From positions 1 to 57,782 of the forward strand of contig JAAMXP010001182.1 in NCBI GenBank assembly GCA_019693395.1: a DNA stretch of 57,782 nucleotides, read 5' to 3'. The notes under the pieces are model-generated. The model had not been told where the DNA came from and searched no databases. It worked only from the letters and a program-made list of their open reading frames with translations. Shown piece by piece: positions 11,701 to 23,342 of the stretch. The stretch is from Ettlia oleoabundans (Eukaryota; Chlorophyta; Chlorophyceae; Chlamydomonadales). Position 1 is the first letter of the stretch, and each line of letters opens with the position of its first letter. The position numbers were made by a program, and so were the translations under genes.

Positions 11701-14700
11701 ACTTGATTACCAGTCCACCCGCCTGCTTGCCCGCCTGCTGCCGCGATTGTTGCTGCTTCCCTGCAGGCGCCCATGTTAGTGGACCTGCTGTTAGCACAGC
11801 ATGAAGTCTGCCGCCTTTGCAAATTAGGGGCTGTCCTGGCAGGTTATGATACAATCAGGAGGCAAGGCCGGGCATGGCTGTATGAGCCAGAGTCTCAGGT
11901 TGGGGTCCAGCTGCAGAAAGCACACAATCTTCAAGCTTCCCATCTTCCCATGTAAACATGTCTTGAGGCGCTCTCAGTCCTTACCTGCCTTCTATGTGTA
12001 GGGTCCTCCCGCTTTCGTACACAGCTGGCTACGTGGCAGGGCCCTGCTCCGCCTGCTGAGGGTTGGCCCCAGTGACACGCATCTACTGGCATGCACTGCA
12101 GCAGCTGTGTTTGAGCATGGCCAGCATGGCCGTCCAGAGGCGCTGCTGGCATTGGAGGTGCGTAGGGACAGGGTTGAAGGATGCACTGAGGTAGGGGCCT
12201 GGCATGGCACATGTGGCCCAGCCTGCTGAAGCTGCTCCACGTGTTACCTGCCGCAGTGGATCTTTACGCTGAAAAGCAGGAGGATTATTGGTTTCGCAGT
12301 TGCTCAAGTGCAGTATACTTTCCTACGTTGCAGGACCAACAGCACACCGCCAATTTCCGAGAACTATTTCAATCACATCTCAGCGCAAAGCTGGAAGCTG
12401 AGGAACGCACCACATTGATCCTGCGCACTGCGATGCACCTGCTGGGGCCCCTGCTTCAGGACCTGCCTGAGGAGGAGGCAGATGACGGCGAGCGGCAGGT
12501 GGGAAAATTGCTGCTGTTCTTGCTGCCTAATATCCAAGCAGCAGCAAGGTGATGAGCGTACGCGCAGGTAGTGTATCACTACTTCCTTTCCAAGCCGCCC
12601 TCCATATTCTTGTGCTGCAGGCCAAGCTGCGGATGTGCCATGAGGTGCAGCTAGCAATCAACTGCCTCAGTCGCAGACACCTGGTGTCACGTGTAGCCCT
12701 GGACAGCATCATGACGGACATATTGCCCGAGCACAAAGTGGATCTCCTTGCCGGTGTTCATGCGAAGAAACCAGGTAAATGGCGGCGGAATATGACAGGC
12801 TGGCAAAGCCGAGGTCAGCTAGCATGTGGCAACATTCACTCCATTGCTTGAAGGGCCGCCATCTATTCCTCAGCAAGTGGGAATCCTTGCGTGGCTTGCC
12901 CGACTTGGTGTGCTGGCACTGCAGCGTAAGCTAGTTGCCAGGTTTGTTAGTCATGTGTCATCTGACTCTATAATCCCTGCATTCATTTTTGTGCTTTGCT
13001 CCAGAAGCCATCCTGCAATATATGGGGTCCATGCCTCTGGACAATTTGGAGCGCTTGCACTGCTTTGTGTGCTGGATGCTGGGTGGTGCCATTGGTGGTG
13101 TGGAGGAGCTTGACGTTGAGTTTCAGGTAGCTGGGCCCACATGCAGCCTGCAAGCCAGTGGATTTGTGCAGGATTCCGTCCTTACAGTGGGAGGCCGTAA
13201 TTGCAGCAGCAGGTGCACTACACGGCTACGCACACATTCATCTTCCTGTGTATTTCACGTCACGAAGCACCCTCGAAGCCTACTGCCACTGCTTACAGGA
13301 CGGTCTTGGCTCATTGCATGAGGTCCTGGCCAGCACAACCAGCACCGGTGAAGGCGGCGGCAGCTTCATCCAGCTGGCAGAAGCTGCGCTGGACGCTGCG
13401 CTGCACTCTCAGTCAACTGGCAAGGTCAGGCATCCGCTTTGCAGCATGAGCTGGCCAGGTACCACGTTAAGGCCTGTGGCTGATAGCAGGACCTTCTGCA
13501 CCCTACTCTGCGAGGAAAGACATGCTAACGATTGCATCCCTGATGTTGCCCTGCACGCTGATGCAGGGTCAGCTTGGCAACACGCAGCACTTGCAGCGAG
13601 GCACCGTCTGCAGCTTCTGCCTGGAAATCGCAGATGGCACCGCTACAGCACAACAGGCGCTAGAGGCCTTGATGTCCGCAGCTCACCAGTGTTCCAGGGG
13701 AGGGCTTGGTAGTCACCAAGACGGCAGCAGCAGGTTCCCTGCTGGGCTGTGCAGCTATACTCCCAGATTGCTGGATTCCGGGTGAGCCCGCCTTACACAG
13801 GGCATTAGATGTGCGTCTATGCTTATGCGTCTATGCCGCCGCACTTTGTCGTGGTACAGGGGCGCTCTCACAGTGCCAAGGCTCCTGGGTGCATGACAAC
13901 GATCCATCGTGCCTTCCATGCAGCGATACTGCTGAAGGACCCGACCTTGTGTTGCAGATGGTGGCGACCAAGGCACAGATTCTGCTGACAGTGGTGAGTG
14001 TGACAGGCTAGCCTGCCCAGCTGTGTTGCGTATTACTGTTCGACCGTGTAAAGAGCTCCAAAGCCAGCCGCCCTCCCATGAGATGACGAGACCATCGGGA
14101 TGGTTGTCTTTGATGTCTGCTCTCATTTGCCATCATGTCTGCCGCTGGGTTACAGAGCCAGATGCTGGGCACAGGGGCCCAGGAATTGCGGGGCAGGGTG
14201 CACGGTGCTTATGCTGCCATCAAGCGACTGCAAAATCTAAATCCAGCCAACATGGTGAGCAGTTGCAGTGCTTCCTTGTGGGGGTGCAACAGTGGCATGT
14301 GCTTGTTGTGCCAGCCAGAAGAGGCAGTGAACTTGGTTTGGTTGTTTTGTCTCGTTGCACCAATCTGACAGATCGCACTCGTCGGCTGCACTTTTGTATG
14401 CGCATCAGTTTGCCAGCTGGTGGCAATTCGGAGAAGAAATGGCAACCGTGAGAAACGTCTTTGACAATCGACCCCTTTTTTTCCTGATGGTTGTATGCAG
14501 TGCTCGACGGTTGTTGATGCTGCCCACCTGCAACCACTGGTGGAAGGTGAGCGGAGTATCCTCAGTTCTCACAAGGGGGTGCTCTCTTCCGCATTGTCTT
14601 CTGCCTGGGGTGCTTCACAGCTGCTTGGGTCGGTACAGCGCCGCTCTCTTCTGCGATGTCAGTACGGTGTACAGCCAAAGCTTGGCCTCAGGTTTGTATA

Positions 14701-14884
14701 AAGTGCATTGCTCCCAGTGTTTGTCTTGCAGTCCACCAGCAGTTATTGCGATCATGCCCCTTGTTTTGCAGGCCTTCCATTCGTGGAAGAGGTGCTGCTG
14801 GAATTGGACTCAGGAATTTGGGTGCACGAGTTGGGGGTCGCATTGGAGCTCCTCACACTGCGCTTGCACCTCCAAAAGAGGTGA
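8732..14884 (+). CDS. Large alpha-helical protein of unknown family, 21 exons
   Basis: Twenty-one exons join in consistent phase to 1065 residues: 8732-9288, 9449-9668, 9856-9948, 10126-10194, 10291-10467, 10595-10864, 11174-11272, 11434-11526, 11767-11898, 12002-12157, 12334-12498, 12621-12774, 12854-12925, 13005-13126, 13188-13424, 13567-13781, 13924-13993, 14156-14254, 14409-14447, 14501-14546, 14772-14884. The reading frame continues upstream to an ATG at 8600, so the start is uncertain. The protein is mostly Leu/Ala-rich amphipathic helix with scattered Cys, as in large scaffold or HEAT-like proteins; examples are QVGILAWLARLGVLALQ and LERLHCFVCWMLGG. A Ser-rich linker lies near residue 390. 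No catalytic motif, membrane span or signal peptide is visible. I compared it mentally with codanin-1, NCKAP1/HEM, strumpellin and large nucleoporins and found no convincing match. One intron (after 10194) uses a GC donor. The gene is well supported; its function is unknown. Confidence 0.75.
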
Positions 14885-15003
14885 CACCGCTGCTCACTGC
14901 TAACATGTTGCGCTGGAAGTCTGCACTCTATGCCAAACACACAGCGGGCACATCCTGCGTCTTACCTGCTTGAACCAAGGGCATGTCATGTGTCTTGTGC
15001 AGC

Positions 15004-18000
15004 ATGTCACGGGCGGATGCTGAGCGCCTCGCCCGATCCCACCAGGGAAAGCGAGACATGGTCTCGCGAGCGAAGGCTGATATTTACAAAGAAAGTGAGT
15101 GCCCACATGGCCATGAAACATCAGCAGGGGCTGTCAGGGCGGGTTTGGGCTGAGGTGGGGTGGGTTCCTATTGTGTATTGCTTTGTTTTCGTTCAGCGAT
15201 CAGAAGTCTTGCATGGTGTATTGCACGATATAAGGTGAATACAGGCTGTTTAACATTGCCAGGTTGTGCAGTGGAGGGCAAGAGGAAAGACTTGCAACAG
15301 CAGCAGCAGCGTGTGTCGCAGTGGTGGCAGCACATGACGTCACTCTTCCGCCTGCTGGAACTGCCTGCAGATAATCCCTTGTAAGTTGCCTCATATGCCA
15401 GCTGCTCAGCAACTGAAGCCTGCTGCTTGCTGGATGGCTGAGGCACGGCGCTTTGAGAGCATGTAGGCGTGTGGGACATAGACACTGCCGTTCAATGTGT
15501 ACTCCAAGTTGTGTTGCCACCACTGTGCTTATGCTGAGCAGGAGGCTAGATGAGGAACTGGTTCGTAGGTGGAGCATCACATCTGGCCCAGTGTTGGACC
15601 GCATGGTGGATGTCTGCATGAGCGCTCATTTGAGAGCCATCTCATTCCTGGAGGTGGCTGCACACACCTGCTACCTGGAAGTGAACAGCCTGCTAACGTG
15701 AGCACAAGCGGGGTGGTGCACTGGTGCCGCTCGGTTTTGGCCTGCACATGAGGCGGGCAGGGCATGCAGGCATTACTAGTGCTGCTGGATGGCTGCCTGT
15801 GCTGCCTCCCAGGCACTGCCGAGTTACAGACATAGGCATTGAACGGTGTGCTTTTGTCCCCTTCAACCAACACCTACTCTTTCCTTGGAGCCCGCTTGGC
15901 TCCTTGCAGGGAGTGGCGCCAGGCCCACTGCACCGTGTACCCTCAGCTGCTGCTGGCAAGGCTGATGGTGCAGCACATCCTGCCAGCCAAGTGGGCGCAA
16001 GAAGCCTGCCAGGGTGAGTGCCAGGTTGAGCTATGCTGGCATCACCAACAAGCCTGAGCACTGGCGGTGGCTCCTGTGCTGTGGGCAGCAAAGCAAGCAG
16101 GGACAAACAGTCCTAAATCTACTACCTGCTGTGTAGGCGAGTCACCTGCCAGCCTGGAGGAGTGGCAGTCCCCACTTGGAAGTGAGCCATCAACACCAGA
16201 GCTGGAACAGCTGGCCGACCTGCCGCCTCACCTGCAGGAGATGCAGCAGCGGCTGCAAGAGGAGCATGAGCAGCGGGAGGCTGAGGGGCCTAGCAGTTGG
16301 GGCGGAGTGCAGGCAACCCGAGGTGGCACTTCTGCGGTTGCTGACCAGCGGGGCACCACGGTCAACCAGCAGCGCCAGCAGCGGCACAGGGCTCAGCAGC
16401 AGGATAGGGCGAGCCTCAAGGCAGCGCAGGCAGCTGCAGAAGCAGCTGCTGCAGAATTGCTGGCGGAGGAGGAGAGGCAGCAGGCACAAGCAGCTGCGAA
16501 GGTGGGGTGCATGCTGAGTGCAGACGGTGCTGGCGTTACTCGTGGTGTGTGCTAATCCAGCACCTGCCTTTGAACAGCCTGATATAAACCAGGAGTTATA
16601 GACTGGCATCTCCATAATGTATATGTGACTGGCTGCAGGCGGAGAAGCGCAGGGCTAAGAAGGGGAGGCGCAAGGGCACCAAGGCAGGTGGTGCCACTTC
16701 CCTGCCGGGCGCTGACAGAGCAGCCAGTGCTGAGGCTGGTGATCATCCGGCAACAGACTCGGCAACGGGCCAGGGACCAGATGGTGAGGGTGCAGCAGGC
16801 CGAGATGTGGACGCAGCAGCACTGGCAGCAGAAGCAACACCTGCAGTACCAGAGAGGAAGGAGGAGGCGCTCCCAGCCGACCTTGCACAGGTAGCAGCAC
16901 AAGGTGCAGAGCAGCTGACAAGTGAGCCAGGCAGCATGCAGGCAGAGCAGGCAGAACAGCCCTCAAATGCCTCAAGCAAGCCTGTGACAGCAGCAGCCTC
17001 CCAGTTTGCAGCACTTGACCTGGAAGAGCCTGAACACGCGGCTGTTGAGGCGCTGTGTGAGGCCGGCCAGAAGGATGCTGGCAAGCCAGTGGCAGTCAGC
17101 GCCACCATTGGGCCCCTCCACATCAGTAGGGAAAGGAAGACAGGATCTATCTGTAGTCCTGAGCAGCCCCAGCGGCCAGCGGCCGGAGACATGGGGCCAG
17201 TGGAAATGCCAGGAGAAGCAGAAGCACCCCGCCTGGAGCCAGAGCCAGAGGCAGCAGCTGTGCCCGCCACCCCAGCCACCGCCCAGTTAACTGCAGGAGA
17301 TTGGGAGCCAGTGCCGCCTGAGTTGCTTGCAGAGAGCCAGTGGCAGTTGCAGCGCAAAGGTGGACGCAGCAGGAGGAAGGCTGGAGCGGCGATGTCGCTT
17401 GTGGAGGCTGGCTGACCACCAGCAGCAACCGTCACCGCAGCCTCTGGCCAGTCAGATGGGCCCATGAGGGAGCCAACGCCTCCTCAGCTGGTAGCTGCAG
17501 GTCACTGGCAGACGCAGGTTGAGGTGGGCAATGGCAGGAGCAAGGTTGTTGCTGCTTCAGCGTTTGCAGATGTCGGCCGGAAGCAGTCCGCAGGGAAGCC
17601 TGGCAATACTGGAGCCACTCCAGCTGCTGTATCAGAAGTCCAGGGCGGCAGGGACAGCCAGCCCTCCATGGCAGCCGGATGGACAGAACAGGTAAACGCA
17701 AGCCACCATGTCGCTGCACCCGAATTTGCCTGCCGCCAGCTGCTGCGCACCCCTGCACCTGTGTCACAGGTGGCAGAACCCCTGGCTAGCACCCAGCACA
17801 GCAGGCAGCGGGCGGTCCTGTCGTCTCTTAAGGCAGCAGAGGAGGATGCTTGGTGCACAGCAAGCGTCATTGTGCCACAGCAGCAGAGTGCCAGCCAGGA
17901 CAGCTGGACAACGCTGGGCAATGGTGAACAGAGGAGCAGTGGGCTGCCACCGGCCACAGCTGGGCCGCCTGCCACCGCTGTCTCGGCCTCATCTCAGCCT

Positions 18001-20512
18001 GCCGGCATTGATCCGCTCACTCTTCTTGCCATGCCTGTCATCAACAGTGCCAACAGCAGCGGCACCAGCTGGCAAGCCTCACTTCAGGCCGTCGAGGTTG
18101 CTCCGCTAGCCCACCCCCCTTCGGCGGTGGACAGCGAGGACGACATGGAAGCCCTGCTGCTGAGTGAGTAGCAGGCTGTGCTTGGAAGCATTCACTGCTG
18201 CTGGTGCCAGGGCTGCACCACTTGATGGGCGCACCTTGGTATCATGTGTATTTAGTGGCATTCACACGTCTGCCTGCAGGTCTGGGCGTGTCTGCTGCGG
18301 AAAGCGAGGACTTGAGCAGCGGCTGGGCAGCCACTGCCGTGCCGCCCACCCCACCACTGCAGCCAGCAGTAAATGCCAGTAGCATCTGCACCACGCCCTG
18401 CAGCACCATGGATGACCAGCAGGGCCCGCACAGCGCCATGTGGGCAGCAGCTCCGTTGATTGCCCCAATAGCAATGCTGCCTGGTGCTGCTTTGGCACTG
18501 CTGCCCCAGCACGTCCTTAGAACCAGCTTAACACCATCCTCCCAGCCAATCCACCCCCAGCGCCCAGCATCAACATTGGCGGCTCAGCATGGAATTTCTG
18601 GCTCGAGTCTCCCATGCAGCGTGCAGCAGGCGCTGCCACTGCCGCTGATGCCGACAGCATGCAGGGAGCTTGCGTTGCCTGGGCTGCGCAACGCCACTGG
18701 CGAGTACAACTGCTTCCTCAATGCCATTGTACGGTGCCTCTGGCGCTGTGCCGAGTTCAAGAAGCGGGTCAGTAGAGCCGGCTGTGTTGCATGGACCTCT
18801 CTAGCACAAATGTGCAGCAGGGCTTGCCTTCGTAATACAAGGGTATCAACTCTCTGTCCCTTTCTGTGACCTGCCGTTACACTGATGGCCGCCTGTGCAT
18901 TGGCCTGCAGGTGTTGAGCTGGCAGGCAGAGTTTGTGGGGGCGGACCCGGTGGTGGCAGCCCTTCACGCCCTCATCACAGACCTGCAGCATCACCACACC
19001 ATCCCGGCAGCCTCACCTGAGGCACAGGGAACCCAGTCGGGTGCAGGCGGCTGTGTGGTGGACCCCTCACGCCTACGGGCAGAGCTGGCGGCAGTGCCCG
19101 GCAGCACCTTTGGCCAGGGTGCGACCCAAGTGTACAAGTGCCACTACCGTATATAATGCTTGTACAGAAAGGGCATACATGCTGAGCACCCATCATACTA
19201 GTGTTTGCCTGCTCGTTTTCATCCTTCTGCCCGCAGGCGAGATGAGTGACGCCGGCGAGCTGCTGCTTACAATCTACGAGCGCATCTGTGTGGTGGAGGC
19301 GGCGCATTGTGTGCCGCCGCAGTGCTCAGCAGTAGCCGCTGTCTTCGGCCTGCACCTGCGGGAGTGGGTGCACTGCGCCGAGTGCGGACTGAGCAGCCAC
19401 TGCCACAGCTTCATGCAGTGCTGCTACGACACGCAGGCGAGTGTCCGCGCTGCTTCATTGTTTTTCCATAGCTTGGGCCGGCTTCCTGATGGCTGGTAAG
19501 GTTGCTGCCTAAACTGTGCACTATGACGCATGGTCTCTGGGAGACCAGATGATCAGCCCCAAACAACGGTGTGTTTACTGCCGTCAACTTTGCTGCTCTC
19601 TTCTTTCCTGCAGGCCGCCGCCCTGCGTGCTCAGGCGGCTCAGGTGGCAGCCCAGCGTGCACGCGGCGTCATCCAGCCGCGCAGCATGGGCAGCATGCTG
19701 GCTGAGCTGGCACGACAGGTGGGATGGCAGCCACGTGCAGTGCGCTTGTCAGCTCAAGTTGTGTGTAAACAGAGCGTTAAGTTGGTTTTTGGCATATTAG
19801 GCAACAAAGCAACATTGTACCTGCATGGTGTTGTCTCATTTCAGCGCAAGTCGTGTGACACCGACTATGGCGGCTGCAACAAGCTGCTGCCAGTGCGTCG
19901 GGTGCTAGAGGGCCCTGCACCGTTGGTGTTTACGCTTCAGATAGCCTGGCAGTCGCACCGCGAGGCACCAGACGACATAGCTGCCACTATGTCAGCCGTG
20001 AGGGAGCAGGTGGGCTGGGCTGTTCAGTGCCAGGGCAGGACGGTATCCAGAAGCAGGATGACTGAGTGGTCAGTTGCAGGATGCTTGGCTTGCTCAGTCG
20101 CCTACCGCTGTGCACAACGAAGGATATCTTGCAGGCCTCCCAGCCGCTTTCTGCTCAAAGCGCCCCAGGTTGACCCCCCCCCCCTCCCCGCCGCCGCTGC
20201 CCGTCGGGCCTGCAGCTGTGTTTGCGTGACCTGTTTCAAGATGTGGAGCAAGTGGCTGAGGTGGCAGACACCTGCTACCACCTCCGCAGCATGGTTTGCT
20301 ACTACAATCAGCACTACTTTGCATTCATGTTATTGAGCCCCCACGAGGACGACACCAGGGGCGCCACCAGCGGGGACGGCAGCTGGGTGCTGGTGGATGA
20401 CAGTGCCACCTCGCCGGTGGGGGTCTGGGCGCAGGTGCTGCGCAGATGCGAGGCGGGGCGCATCCAGCCCAATGTGCTCTTTTACGAAGCAGCGCCTCCA
20501 GCCCCTGCCTGA
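15004..20512 (+). CDS. Plant-type inactive ubiquitin C-terminal hydrolase-related protein
   Basis: Twelve exons in phase: 15004-15094, 15272-15380, 15542-15697, 15910-16013, 16137-16501, 16639-18163, 18280-18767, 18911-19118, 19237-19436, 19614-19718, 19845-20009, 20216-20512; about 1270 codons. The C-terminal third matches the USP fold of the plant DUF627/DUF629 proteins: Cys box GEYNCFLN with SLW-like helix (about residue 920-945), a zinc-type CxxC pair (CAECG), CDTDYGGCNK, PLVFTLQIAWQ, EAPDDIAATM, and His box CYYNQHY near 1200, followed by SWVLVDD and the end LFYEA. Active USPs have GNTCYMNS at the Cys box, so deubiquitinating activity is doubtful although Cys and His remain. The middle is low-complexity (Gln, Ala, Glu, Ser) and includes a basic AEKRRAKKGRRKG patch. 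Exon 6 contains an in-frame TGA at 17413-17415. The intron after 19436 has a GC donor. The family call is firm; the N-terminal 500 residues are unassigned. Confidence 0.85.
20174..20184 (+). repeat. C11 tract ahead of a splice acceptor
   Basis: Eleven consecutive C (then TCCCC) in the last intron of the UCH-like gene, 30 nt upstream of the acceptor at 20215. It probably forms its polypyrimidine tract. Confidence 0.9.
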
Positions 20513-20975
20513 GCTGCAGCCGCAACAGCTACTGCAGCTGGCAGCAGCAACCAAGACTGTCAACAGGCAGGTGGCGGGAGCATTGTGGCAGCTTGGTAGC
20601 TGCTCGTGACAGTAGTGCGGTACATCATCCTTGCACATACATTTAGCAACAATAAACTTCACACCCTCTAAACGAGCTACAGCACAGGCTGAACGCGCGA
20701 TACAAAGGCAGATGCAGTGCATAACAAGGTCCATAATTTCCGTAAAACAACATGGGGACGCCGTTAGCGTCCTCATATCACATGCAATCACAAGTGACTT
20801 AATGGAAAGGGTGCATGTAAGGTCAGGTGAATTCAAGTGACCATTGGTGGCAACGCCGTAGGACAGGAAGGGGGGCCTCAACAGCAGACTGGAACAAGTC
20901 TGATGCTCACCTCTTGCTAAGCTCATGGTACCTTCTGCTCGCTGTCAGGTTGCCAGGACATCCGCAATTCCTGTG
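20513..20975. other. Convergent 3' spacer, 463 bp
   Basis: Lies between the ends of the plus-strand UCH-like gene and the minus-strand 218-residue membrane protein gene. A TGTAA at 20816-20820 is 304 nt past the UCH stop codon. No minus-strand TGTAA was found and no other element is visible. Confidence 0.5.
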
Positions 20976-22224
20976 TTAAGTGTCGTTCGTGTTATAGTTG
21001 GCAGTCGACACATGCGCAACAATGCCGGCAGCGGCACCAACAGCACCTGCGCTGATCACTGCAGCGGCCGATGCAGGCAGAAAGAGTACCGCCGCTGTGC
21101 CGCCCAACGCTGTGCCAATCTGCACCATCACGAGCCACAAAAAGCAAACATGTCAGGGAGCCGAAAGGGCAAATGGACAGCAATGCAAGAGCTTATTATG
21201 TGTGCAAGCACGGCCTCGTATACGCCACCCTGTGCTGCCGGATATGGACGACAAGTGACCGTTAGTAGCCGACCCTGGGCTCTTCCTCTCTCGGTTCAGA
21301 GGGAGTGCTATACTATGTTACCTGTCAAGCTGCTAACAGCGTGAAACTCAGGTTACTGCTCAGCCTGCCAGCACCATCCACCCGCGCACCGCAGCAAACT
21401 TGTCAGCCCTGTTTTGTGTCTTGTTGTAGTGCAGGCGGTACGCTCTATCCTCCACACCAGCCTTGAAATCAGGGCTGCTTGCAAGGCGGGCGGTGCACAT
21501 GAGCCCTGCATGTGACAATGCGCCTGGAACAGGGCCGGCATGTGAGGCTGTGCAGCAGGTTCAGGCCGGGTACTGCTTCTCCTCAGACCGCACCATGCCA
21601 AGCTTCAGTGGATCAAGCTGCATCCAGCTTCAACACTTGTTTCTTGCCTGAAAAGGTGGTTGTGGTCAGCACTGTGCGGTAGATAGAGCGCACCAGGGTG
21701 GGCGCTGCATCGCTAACTTGACCACCCTGCCGGGCAGATGGGCAGGTGCTTGGATTCATGCCGGGACAAGCCAAGTTACTGTCATTGAAGCATGCAGCCG
21801 AGTACGTGCCAGTTACGTGTTATGCATGGTTTCTATGATCTCCATGTTGATCTGGAAGAAAGGGCCAGCTTGTGTATTAAGCTATGTGACATCAAGCATA
21901 CATACGCACCCCTCGTTTGTGTCGGAACAGGATGATGGGTGCCACAACAGCACAGCCAACCAACCCGCCCAACTGGAAACCCTTCTGCGGAGCACAAGCG
22001 GGGCAAATGATGGTTGAGGAAAGCATGACCAGCGTGTCTGCCAAACCTTGCCAGCAGCAATGGACACTGTTGCCACCCCAGGGCATGGTCGACCCTCACC
22101 AGGCCCATGAGCGGGGCGGAGTTAGGGAGGGTTGTAAAGCTCGCACCTGTAGGCAGTGCCAGTAGACACGCCCTGCATTGACCGCCGGGGTATCCAGAGT
22201 CGGATCAAACTCCACCTCCGACAT
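20976..22224 (-). CDS. 218-residue membrane protein with glycine/alanine-rich C-terminal spans
   Basis: Six exons on the minus strand, 22224-22100, 22066-21910, 21851-21817, 21712-21648, 21505-21375, 21119-20976, join in consistent phase to 218 residues. The start is the first ATG (MSEVEFDPTLDT). Hydrophobic segments: near residues 52-68 (around LVMLSSTIICPACA), 75-90 (LGGLVGCAVVAPIILF), and a long Ala/Gly/Val stretch from about 172 to 208 that could form one or two helices. Between them lies a soluble part with SIYRTVLTTTTFSG and VEDRAYRLHYNKTQNRADKF. The first exon's donor at 22100 was chosen because its phase fits; an earlier GT at the CTACAG junction would not. The intron after 21648 uses a GC donor (gcaaga). 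I do not recognise the family. The repeated glycine spacing could suit a mitochondrial or plastid membrane protein. Confidence 0.65.
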
Positions 22225-23342
22225 GCTATTCGCTCCCCGGCGCTGCAGTCGGACGTGCAATTTGTTACGTGCGGATGCAGCGGGTCGCGGCGTGGTCCGG
22301 GACCCGTCTTAAGCTATAGACTTGTGAAAAATTGCGCCAAACGACTGGACGCGCGGGTAAACGCGACGGAGTGCACCTAGGGTTCAAGGTCTCTGGCGTC
22401 TCACAACCGCTTGCTTGTGCAACTTCAATACTCAACATACAAAAGGCGGGCTGAAGCCCCAAACCCAGCACACGAACATGCTTAACCCAGTTCCACCCGC
22501 CACGTCACCATGACATAACCTGTCTTACTTGGGCATCATTGAAGGGGAGGGGGGATGTGTCAGTGTCAGCATCAGACTGGGTAGTGATGATTAGCATCAG
22601 ACTGGCTACTAGTAGCGACATCAGCAGCAGCATATACCCAGCATGTGACTGCCAGGAGCACAGAACCTAATGTGGATTATCACCAAGTGACTGCAGCTGG
22701 CATGCTGTAAGCTTATGGCCTTATCAGCCTTGTAGGGCGCATGTTAAGTTGAAGAGTAGCACGTTTCCATCACAGTCATGCCAACAAATACTGTGCCAAT
22801 TTACACTTACATACAGCCTGAATCACAAGCAGCAAGTATTGCAGTAGTGGTACACTTTATACCGAATAAGAGCAACAGAGCGGAAGGTAGAGGCACGAGG
22901 CAGCAAGATTGAAACTGAACAGTTGAGAAGAGCAATGGAAAGCAAAGCGCAGGGGGAATGGTAGAATCAACGGAACGAAAAGGCAGCATGGTTCGCTTGG
23001 GTGGTAGATTGAAAATGAATGGGGATGTTGCATTGGCCTGGAGGATAGTTCAAGGGACAAGTATCAAATAAAAGTGGTGCTTGTGTGAATGTGGATTGCA
23101 CAAAGTGTTCCTGACGACCTCAGGGAAGTTTTTGCCTGAAGATGGATTAGCTACTCATGAAAGGGTGGCGATTCTTTCGGCATGTGTTTGATGCATGAGT
23201 CGCTACCATAAGTGAAAGTAAATTCAGGCGTTGAAGATGAGGAGCAGTTTGTTGCAATTGGCTGCCACAGAAACAATGGGCGGCAGGCCTTGCAGCTGCT
23301 CGTGGCAAAGCTTTGCACTCAAAGTTGCCTGGGGGTTGGGGT
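22225..23342. other. Intergenic spacer, 1.1 kb
   Basis: Between two minus-strand genes: 3' UTR of the PP2C gene on the right, promoter of the 218-residue membrane protein on the left. Two minus-strand TGTAA elements (TTACA on plus) at 22801-22805 and 22808-22812 lie about 530 nt past the PP2C stop codon and are candidate poly(A) signals. No supported coding exon was found. Confidence 0.45.

Noticed and set aside
12255..12333. Upstream extension of the 12334 exon (VDLYAEKQEDYW frame)
   Set aside because: Its acceptor phase disagrees with the preceding exon; the acceptor at 12333 fits.
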